A stretch of DNA of 34,948 bases from Candidatus Magasanikiibacteriota bacterium. GTDB taxonomy: Bacteria > Patescibacteriota > Patescibacteriia > Magasanikbacterales > UBA922. This document shows positions 14,467 to 19,429 of the stretch, piece after piece. Positions within the stretch are counted from its first letter, which is position 1; every line of letters begins with the position of its first letter. A program made the position numbers and the translations under genes. The stretch covers positions 104,693-139,640 of the forward strand of contig DOYU01000022.1 in NCBI GenBank assembly GCA_003518365.1. Reading direction: 5' to 3'. Below the pieces are notes generated by a model. It made no database searches and was not told where the DNA came from. It was given only the letters and a program-made list of their open reading frames with translations.

Positions 14467-15198
14467 TTACACTGTTGCAACGGGCGGCATGTGACGTTTA
14501 TGTTCAGATATTTTTATCATATGTTGTACGCGTGCAACTTTTTCTGATTCAAATGCCGAAAGATCATGTTTCGTTTCGATCGCGTCAAGCATGCTATCGA
14601 GCACATCATAGCTCATGCCTATTTCGTCTTCATCATATTGTCCTTCCCAAAGCCCTGCTGTTGGTTTCTTTTCAATAATTTCCTGCGGCACGCCTAGTTC
14701 CTTCGCAAGTGCGCGGACTTCGTGTTTGTATAAATTTGCAATGGGGAGGAGATCCACACCTCCATCACCATACTTTGTATAATAGCCAATCATACATTCT
14801 GTTTTGTTGCCAGTGCCGAGGACAATCCCGCCAATGCTGTTTGCTTTTGTATAGAGAATACTCATGCGAATGCGTGCTTTCAGATTACCAATCGCATGTT
14901 GTGTCGTTACTTCTGGCAATGCCTGTTTGAATGCATCGAGGAGTGGCTCAATCGAAACTGTTTCATACGAAACGCCAAGTGATGTTGCCACTTCGGTTGC
15001 GAGTCTGGCATCTTCCTCTGCATTAGTAGAGGAGGGGAGGATAAAGCCGTGAATTTTATCAGCGCCCAATGCGGCAACAGCAAGAAACGCAACGGTCGCT
15101 GAGTCGATGCCACCGCTGAGGCCGAGTACTACTTGTTTGTCTTGCACATAGGTTTGTAGGAAATCAATAATGGCTGCTTTTTTGTCGAGAATGGTCAT
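14467..15198 (-). CDS. nadE: NH3-dependent NAD+ synthetase
   Basis: NadE amidates deamido-NAD to NAD+ through an adenylate, the last step of the pathway. The 243-residue length is that of the short ammonia-dependent form without a glutaminase domain. The ATP-pyrophosphatase P-loop SGGIDS is at 28-33; RIRMSILYTKAN, VLGTGNKTE and YTKYGDGGVDLLPI are the substrate-binding stretches, and KKPTAGLWEGQYDEDEIG is typical of the family. It is the first gene of the operon; a possible promoter with a dyad lies immediately upstream (15211-15233). The start is the first ATG, giving an MTILDKKA N-terminus without extension. Confidence 0.96.
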   Translation of the reverse strand: MTILDKKAAIIDFLQTYVQDKQVVLGLSGGIDSATVAFLAVAALGADKIHGFILPSSTNAEEDARLATEVATSLGVSYETVSIEPLLDAFKQALPEVTTQHAIGNLKARIRMSILYTKANSIGGIVLGTGNKTECMIGYYTKYGDGGVDLLPIANLYKHEVRALAKELGVPQEIIEKKPTAGLWEGQYDEDEIGMSYDVLDSMLDAIETKHDLSAFESEKVARVQHMIKISEHKRHMPPVATV

Positions 15199-15210
15199 AG
15201 AAATGTACTT

Positions 15211-15233
15211 TATGGTATAGTGAGGCTACCATA
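15211..15233. promoter_or_regulatory. Divergent promoter region with a 7-bp dyad (nadE / 15253 gene)
   Basis: TATGGTA (15211-15217) and TACCATA (15227-15233) are reverse complements around nine bases. They contain TATACC on the minus strand (possible nadE -10) and TATAGT on the plus strand (possible -10 of the 15253 gene). A regulator at the dyad would affect both. The -35 elements are unclear. Confidence 0.4.
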
Positions 15234-15252
15234 TCATTAAAAAAAAATCTAT

Positions 15253-15627
15253 ATGTGGCGAGAACAGCGCACATGCCCAAAATGTCAGAGAAAATCATTG
15301 ATGAGGAGTGAATCGATGTATAAGATTCTGGGTGCACTTATCCCTTTTTTTCTATTTTTTTTGCTGCTATTCAATGAACATAGTGCTTTTTACTTTGAAT
15401 TTTGGTTTGAAATGATCGTTGCATTTTTTTTGATGTTTGGGCTTTGTATTTTGGGGTGGGGAGAACTTATGAAAAATAAGCGATATTATGTTTGTAAAAA
15501 ATGTGGGTATAAAGAAGTAAAAGAAAGAGGAACGTTACCAGGATATGCTGAGATTGGTCTTCTCTCTGCCGGAGTGACCGTTATTGCGACTATAGTGATG
15601 GTTGTCACTATTATCGTGAGCTGGTAA
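15253..15627 (+). CDS. Membrane protein with split zinc ribbon
   Basis: The 124-residue product has CPKC at residues 8-11 and CKKC at 81-84, two knuckles that could form one zinc site although membrane segments lie between them in sequence. Hydrophobic segments span about 24-40, 50-70 and 100-122. This gives a compact three-segment protein with both cysteine pairs on the same side if the first two segments form a hairpin. I do not recognise the family. It is transcribed divergently from nadE; the ATG lies after an A-run with no Shine-Dalgarno. No terminator was identified between it and the tRNA promoter. Confidence 0.75.
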   Translation: MWREQRTCPKCQRKSLMRSESMYKILGALIPFFLFFLLLFNEHSAFYFEFWFEMIVAFFLMFGLCILGWGELMKNKRYYVCKKCGYKEVKERGTLPGYAEIGLLSAGVTVIATIVMVVTIIVSW

Positions 15628-15641
15628 AGCTTGTATTACGC

Positions 15642-15670
15642 TTGACATTTTTTGGAAGTTTAGGTATACT
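15642..15670 (+). promoter_or_regulatory. Promoter of tRNA-Glu
   Basis: TTGACA (15642-15647), 17 bases, TATACT (15665-15670): a near-consensus sigma-70 promoter ending 17 bases before the tRNA. Confidence 0.9.
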
Positions 15671-15687
15671 TTTTTCGTCTTATTTAT

Positions 15688-15762
15688 GGCGCCATCGTCT
15701 AGTGGTTAGGACACCAGGTTTTCATCCTGGGAACAGGGGTTCGATTCCCCTTGGCGCTACCA
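15688..15762 (+). tRNA. tRNA-Glu (anticodon TTC)
   Basis: The cloverleaf is complete. The acceptor GGCGCCA pairs with TGGCGCT, with a G-U at the first pair. The anticodon stem CCAGG/CCTGG holds loop TTTTCAT with anticodon TTC, and the T arm has GGGGTTCGATTCCCC. The CCA end is encoded (15760-15762). Confidence 0.97.
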
Positions 15763-15809
15763 GTCTCCAACCTCGCTTTGCTCGGTTTGCGCCTGGCAGG
15801 CCAGTATCC

Positions 15810-15838
15810 TTGACAGACAAAGATATTTGTAGTAATAT
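15810..15838 (+). promoter_or_regulatory. Promoter of the rplJ-rplL operon
   Basis: TTGACA (15810-15815), 17 bases, TAATAT (15833-15838). The expected start near 15845 coincides with the first base of the L10 leader. Confidence 0.85.
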
Positions 15839-15844
15839 GTGGGC

Positions 15845-15895
15845 ATACCGCAGACAGTAGGTGTCGCAAGACTTAATTTCCTACCGAGGTGAGTC
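15845..15895 (+). ncRNA. Ribosomal protein L10 leader
   Basis: The stretch GCAGACAGTAGGTG, a short stem (GTCGCAAGAC), TTAATTTCCTACCGAGGTG reproduces the conserved L10 leader that binds L10 (or L10-L12) to repress its own operon. The kink-turn-like purine-rich side and CCTACCGAGG side pair as expected. An attenuator follows at 15965-15987. Confidence 0.85.
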
Positions 15896-16033
15896 TAAGT
15901 TGGCTTAGTTGACTAGGTTTTATCCGTCGACAACAGTCAAAAGGTCGAAGATTCACGAGTTGTTCTGTGGGAAACCACAGTTTTTTTGTTGAAATATTTT
16001 TTCAGCAAAACCTAGTAAACTTAGATAACTTAG
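15895..16033 (+). repeat. 27-base inverted repeat enclosing the rplJ attenuator
   Basis: The arm at 15895-15921 and the reverse complement of 16007-16033 agree at 23 of 27 bases. The left arm begins at the end of the L10 leader and the right arm ends four bases before the rplJ ATG. Pairing would bring the leader to the start codon and enclose the terminator hairpin. Confidence 0.7.
15965..15987 (+). terminator. Attenuator in the rplJ leader
   Basis: CTGTGG gaaa CCACAG followed by seven T: a compact GNRA-loop intrinsic terminator between the L10 leader and rplJ. Together they suggest L10-controlled attenuation. Confidence 0.85.
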
Positions 16034-16037
16034 CACT

Positions 16038-16559
16038 ATGGCTAAGACAAGAGTACAAAAAGAAGTAAAAGTGCAGCAATTGACTGACAACGTCAAAAAC
16101 GCCAAAGCCGCTGTCTTTGCAAACTTTCAAGGGCTTACTGTTCCAGAAACAGAAGAACTTCGTGCCACATGTCGTGAAAACAATATTGTGATTACGGCAA
16201 GCAAGAAGACCTTGTTGAAGCGTGCATTGTCAGAAGGTGGATTCGATATCGATACCAAATCCTTTACCGGTGGTGTCGCTGCCGCATTTGGCATGGATGA
16301 TGAAGTCGCACCTGCACAGATCATTGCGAACTTCGCAAAAAAACATGAGTTGGTTACCATCTTTGGTGGTATCCTCGAAGGAGCATTTATCGACGCAGCA
16401 AAAGTAAAAGAGCTTTCTCAGCTTCCAAGCAAAGAACAACTCTATGCTCAGCTCGTTGGTACGATCAACGCTCCTATCTCAGGCTTTGTCAACGTTCTCG
16501 CTGGCAACCTCCGAGGCTTGGTTACCGTCCTTGGTGCAATTAAAGAACAAAAAGCATAA
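16038..16559 (+). CDS. rplJ: Ribosomal protein L10
   Basis: L10 anchors the L7/L12 stalk to the 50S subunit. The 173 residues start MAKTRVQKEVKVQQL and continue AVFANFQGLTVPETEELRATCRENN, the usual N-terminal RNA-binding domain. The C-terminal helix ends in LRGLVTVLGAIKEQKA, which binds L12 dimers. The ATG lies right after the inverted repeat and has no Shine-Dalgarno, so access may depend on leader folding. The upstream L10 leader and attenuator support autoregulation. rplL follows after 113 bases, the standard pairing. Confidence 0.98.
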   Translation: MAKTRVQKEVKVQQLTDNVKNAKAAVFANFQGLTVPETEELRATCRENNIVITASKKTLLKRALSEGGFDIDTKSFTGGVAAAFGMDDEVAPAQIIANFAKKHELVTIFGGILEGAFIDAAKVKELSQLPSKEQLYAQLVGTINAPISGFVNVLAGNLRGLVTVLGAIKEQKA

Positions 16560-16564
16560 TATTT

Positions 16565-16668
16565 ACGTTGAATTTGTTGTAGATGTTCAAATTGTTGTAT
16601 ATGAGATAGCTATTTCATAAGACAACATCTAGAACAATTACAACAGTTACAACAATTACAACATCAAT
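16565..16668. repeat. TTGTTGTA inverted word arrays between rplJ and rplL
   Basis: The left part repeats TTGTTGTAGATGTT-type words; the right part repeats ACAATTACAAC-type words, which are their reverse complements. The pair can fold into a long imperfect stem covering almost the whole intergenic region. Confidence 0.6.
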
Positions 16669-16672
16669 ACAT

Positions 16673-17092
16673 ATGTCAGAAGAAACAACAGAAGAAAAAA
16701 AGGCAGTAGAAGTGCCTGCAAAGTTCAAATCTCTTGTAGAAGAGATTGAAAAAATGTCTGTCCTCGACCTCGCTGAACTCGTGAAGGTTCTCGAAGACAA
16801 GTTTGGTGTCAGCGCGTCTGCACCTGCTATGATGATGGCTATGCCAGGCGCTGCAGGAGCAGCTGCTGAAGTAGAAGAAAAAACATCATTCACAGTAGAA
16901 CTCACTGAATCTGGCGCAAACAAGATCGCTGTGATCAAGGCTGTCAAAGCAGCTACTGGTCTCGGTCTTGCTGAAGCAAAAGGACTCGTTGATAACGTTC
17001 CATCTGCTATCAAAGAAAACGCTCCAAAAGCAGAAGCAGAAGAACTTAAGAAAGCTATCGAAGAAGCTGGTGGAAAAGTTACATTGAAGTAA
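16673..17092 (+). CDS. rplL: Ribosomal protein L7/L12
   Basis: L7/L12 forms the flexible stalk that recruits translation GTPases. The 139 residues are slightly longer than usual (about 120-128) because of an N-terminal MSEETTEEKKAVEVPAKF extension. VEEIEKMSVLDLAELVKVLEDKFGV is the dimerisation domain, an alanine/methionine/glycine-rich hinge follows, and the C-terminal domain has the factor-binding KIAVIKAVKAATGLGLAEAK and VDNVPSAIKE. Codon use is that of a highly expressed gene. An intrinsic terminator follows directly. Confidence 0.98.
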   Translation: MSEETTEEKKAVEVPAKFKSLVEEIEKMSVLDLAELVKVLEDKFGVSASAPAMMMAMPGAAGAAAEVEEKTSFTVELTESGANKIAVIKAVKAATGLGLAEAKGLVDNVPSAIKENAPKAEAEELKKAIEEAGGKVTLK

Positions 17093-17107
17093 TTCAATTT
17101 TTTTCAA

Positions 17108-17147
17108 CAAAAAAAATCGTCCACATAAGCGTGGGCGATTTTTTTAT
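17108..17147 (+). terminator. Terminator of rplJ-rplL
   Basis: ATCGTCCAC pairs with GTGGGCGAT (one wobble) around six bases, flanked by an A-run and a T-run. Confidence 0.9.
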
Positions 17148-17148
17148 T

Positions 17149-17229
17149 GTCATCCTGAACTTGTTTCAGGATCTCTCTTACGAAAGACGTCCTCTTACGG
17201 AAAGATTCTGAAATAAATTTAGAATGACA
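17149..17229. repeat. REP-like dispersed repeat, copy 2
   Basis: It begins TGTCATCCTGAAC and ends AGAATGACA, an overall inverted structure, with TTCTGAAATAAATTTAGAA inside. It matches copy 1 (681-770) in order and spacing of its conserved blocks. Confidence 0.65.
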
Positions 17230-17251
17230 TCGGACACTTTGAAAATCTTTC

Positions 17252-17296
17252 AACAAAAAATCACCTGTTTTCAGATGATCTTTTGACTGATCCCGA
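17252..17296 (-). terminator. Terminator of unit E, part of a perfect 45-bp repeat
   Basis: On the minus strand, ATCATCTG aaaa CAGGTGAT pairs with one wobble and is followed by six T. The 45 bases are identical to 18470-18514 after unit F. They include the GGGATCAGTCAAAAG box that precedes the hairpin. Confidence 0.85.
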
Positions 17297-17328
17297 GCGA
17301 GTGACGTGGCTGACGATTGACTCGCTCG
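17294..17328 (-). repeat. 3' hairpin of unit E
   Basis: A perfect 9-bp stem (CGAGCGAGT/ACTCGCTCG) encloses 17 bases, just ahead of the terminator in the minus-strand direction. Confidence 0.6.
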
Positions 17329-17373
17329 GAGTCAGGATAGTCAGACGAGTGTCACTCGCTCGGTTGGTGCATA

Positions 17374-18360
17374 CTAGCGCTTTGCAACGAACGCTGTACT
17401 GAAGTTTCGTCGGACACGGGTGAGAAGCTTTTCTGCCGCATCCTTATTTTCGACAGGGATGTAGAGGGAGTATTCCCAGTCTCCCGTATCGTTTGCTTGC
17501 ATCCTGACGAAAGCGTGCAGACGGTTGTTGTTCGCTTGCGCGTATCCTCTGTATGCTTCATTCAGACTGTCGAAAACACGAAGTACAATTGAGTAGGAAG
17601 TGACTTCGTGTAGTGTTGCAGTGTTGAATCGTGGACGTATGAGTCGAAGCGCTCCCTTGGCACTTTTTTCATCGGAGAATCTAGACACAACGACATCATA
17701 ACGAAGCACGCCATCGTTGTATCTGAAGATCAGATACGCGAAGTATCCATCCGTCTGAAGTCTCAGTGCCAGTGTTTTTGCCTTGGAGAACGATGTTGTA
17801 TTCCCACGAGGTGCGCTGAAGGAGTCCACCACGATCTCGAAGTCCGTATTGGCATCGGCTTCCGCTTCCGCTGGTTGAGTGTGTTCTTGATGCTCGACCT
17901 TTGGAGAATGCCTGTCTTTGGCCGGGGTCTTAGGCTCGGCTGTAGGCTTATGACGAATCTTCTGATCACGTATCTCCACTTTGACCGATGTCTGCCTCGG
18001 AGGTGTGTGGGGTTCCTTCTTGGAAGTAATCTGGGGTGAAGGATCCTGGGATGCAGGTGGCTCATGCTGGTAGACAGGAGGTTTCGGTGTGATGGTATAC
18101 CGATTGCTTCTGTCACTCTGCTGATGTGGTTGTGAATTGCTTGTTTTCGAAGATCCGCAGTTGCCACATTCGCTGATGCCATAGGCGACGAGGAGCACCA
18201 GAAAGATCGGGATGATGGCGATGGCAGCTTTGAGGGTGAGTTCAATGGCTGCCAGAGCAATCTTTGCCAAGATTCCGATCATGATGATGCCGACTATTGC
18301 GGCACCTACATTTTCGCACCCAGTAGACGTTGATCCTAGAATTGGAAAGAACCACGACAT
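17374..18360 (-). CDS. Membrane protein with tandem SPOR-like C-terminal repeats, unit E
   Basis: An AGGAGG site seven bases before the ATG fixes the start. The 328-residue product has two hydrophobic segments near the N-terminus (about 17-36 and 42-62), then CGNCG, a long linker rich in proline, glutamine, histidine and charged residues (about 70-165), and a C-terminal part of two similar blocks (about 171-247 and 249-325). Each block starts with a strand (FEIVVDSFSA; YSIVLRVFDS), has an alanine-rich helix, a strand around a tyrosine, and ends A-(x)n-RRxF-like. This matches the SPOR layout that binds denuded peptidoglycan at division sites. The SPOR call is by pattern only. G+C-rich and monocistronic like the other units. 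Confidence 0.65.
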   Translation of the reverse strand: MSWFFPILGSTSTGCENVGAAIVGIIMIGILAKIALAAIELTLKAAIAIIPIFLVLLVAYGISECGNCGSSKTSNSQPHQQSDRSNRYTITPKPPVYQHEPPASQDPSPQITSKKEPHTPPRQTSVKVEIRDQKIRHKPTAEPKTPAKDRHSPKVEHQEHTQPAEAEADANTDFEIVVDSFSAPRGNTTSFSKAKTLALRLQTDGYFAYLIFRYNDGVLRYDVVVSRFSDEKSAKGALRLIRPRFNTATLHEVTSYSIVLRVFDSLNEAYRGYAQANNNRLHAFVRMQANDTGDWEYSLYIPVENKDAAEKLLTRVRRNFSTAFVAKR

Positions 18361-18428
18361 GAGTGTACCTCCTGGTTCGTCGTGGGATGGATACCCAGGG
18401 CCCAGGGGGACCTCGGCTGCTTAAGGGA

Positions 18429-18457
18429 ATATTTTCATATTTGATGCATTACGTCAA
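18429..18457 (-). promoter_or_regulatory. Promoter of unit E
   Basis: On the minus strand, TTGACG (18452-18457) is followed 17 bases later by AAATAT, a weak -10; TATGAA at shorter spacing is an alternative. Confidence 0.4.
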
Positions 18458-18469
18458 GTTGTTGTTACA

Positions 18470-18514
18470 AACAAAAAATCACCTGTTTTCAGATGATCTT
18501 TTGACTGATCCCGA
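18470..18514 (-). terminator. Terminator of unit F, second copy of the 45-bp repeat
   Basis: The sequence is identical to 17252-17296 over 45 bases, with the hairpin and T-run on the minus strand. The flanking sequence on both sides differs at once, so the repeat is sharply bounded. Confidence 0.85.
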
Positions 18515-18567
18515 CGTGTAACGTGCTGAGTGACCTCGATCGAGATCAGCCAGACGGTGTTACGCGT
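18514..18567 (-). repeat. 3' nested hairpin of unit F
   Basis: ACGTGTAAC (18514-18522) pairs with GTTACGCGT (18559-18567) with one wobble. Inside, GCTGA/TCAGC and a CTCGATCGAG palindrome give a second stem. Confidence 0.55.
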
Positions 18568-18579
18568 CAGGAGGTGCGG

Positions 18580-19290
18580 CTACTTGGAGCAGAGGAACGA
18601 AGGTCGGCCTTGCTGCCAGCCCATGTTGCGGCTGACACAGAGGGGACGACTGTTCTCGGTGTAGCAGCCCGTGTCGACGCGCCCGCGTAGGGAGAACAAG
18701 GACAGCGTTGTCGGCGGGACGCATTCTTGGCAGTACTTCTGCCCGGTGGCGTCCTTGACGCAGTACGGTCCCCAGACGGAGTACCTGCAGTCGTAGTTGG
18801 TGTCGCAGTCGGGGTTGAGGTCGGCCACGACGCAGTCACCGGCGGAGCAGACGCTGCCTTCGAAGAGGCAGTCGATGTTGCTGCTGCAGGCTGGCTGCGG
18901 CTGCGGGTTGCAGGTGCCGGAGATCTCGTCTGCGCCGTAGGAGCAGCACTCGACGCCGACGATTGACGGCATGCAGATGCCGACGGTGTCCGGTGCATCG
19001 GGGGTGCTCAGGACTTGGCACGTGTTCCAGGCACTCAGGAGCGCGTCGTCCACCACACCGACACCTCCTCCCACGCCGCAGTCGGCGTCTGTTGTGCAGA
19101 AGAGTTCGGGCGGGATGAGCGCGTCGTACTCGCACTCACCGTAGGAGTACCACAAGTTGAGATCGATGGCGAAGCCCTCGATTTGTGGACATCCGCCGCC
19201 GCCCTTCGGCGAGGCCGACGCGGGGGTGGCGAAGAGGACGAACATCGCCGCCATCAGCGTGATGGCGGACAGAAAACCCTTCAACAACAT
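18580..19290 (-). CDS. Secreted cysteine-rich protein, unit F
   Basis: A clear signal peptide (LLKGFLSAITLMAAMFVLFATPASA) directs export; the ATG at 19290 has AAGGAA five bases upstream. The mature part, about 210 residues, carries 21 cysteines. Several fall in repeats of the form C-x(3-4)-DC-x(4-8)-C-x(3-8)-C: FCTTDADCG, CSSNIDCLFEGSVCSAGDC and CDTNYDCRYSVWGPYC. This resembles the disulphide-rich CxxDxDC repeats seen in surface proteins of myxobacteria and other large-surface bacteria. It must fold outside the cytoplasm with disulphide bonds. No anchor follows. The gene has the highest G+C look of the window and a TTGACA promoter (19336-19364). Confidence 0.75.
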   Translation of the reverse strand: MLLKGFLSAITLMAAMFVLFATPASASPKGGGGCPQIEGFAIDLNLWYSYGECEYDALIPPELFCTTDADCGVGGGVGVVDDALLSAWNTCQVLSTPDAPDTVGICMPSIVGVECCSYGADEISGTCNPQPQPACSSNIDCLFEGSVCSAGDCVVADLNPDCDTNYDCRYSVWGPYCVKDATGQKYCQECVPPTTLSLFSLRGRVDTGCYTENSRPLCVSRNMGWQQGRPSFLCSK

Positions 19291-19335
19291 GGCAGTTCCT
19301 TTCTCGTGGGCGCCAGTGTGACGCGTTGTGGGTTG

Positions 19336-19364
19336 TTCTTACACTATTTTGGCTTTGTTGTCAA
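19336..19364 (-). promoter_or_regulatory. Promoter of unit F
   Basis: On the minus strand, TTGACA (19359-19364), 17 bases, TAAGAA (19336-19341). Confidence 0.6.
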
Positions 19365-19380
19365 CCTTTTTACTGTGCAT

Positions 19381-19411
19381 AAAAAAACTGCATATAGCAT
19401 GCAGCTTTTTT
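19381..19411 (-). terminator. Terminator of the 19430 gene
   Basis: CTGCAT and ATGCAG pair around five bases, flanked by A- and T-runs, so it is usable on the minus strand. Confidence 0.8.
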
Positions 19412-19429
19412 CTATCTCTAATTTATTTT

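Noticed and set aside
17252..18567. attC-like sites of an integron
   Set aside because: The stem-ended 3' structures recall cassette sites, but the R'/R'' core (GTTRRRY/RYYYAAC) is not met, each unit has its own promoter, and no integrase is visible in the window.
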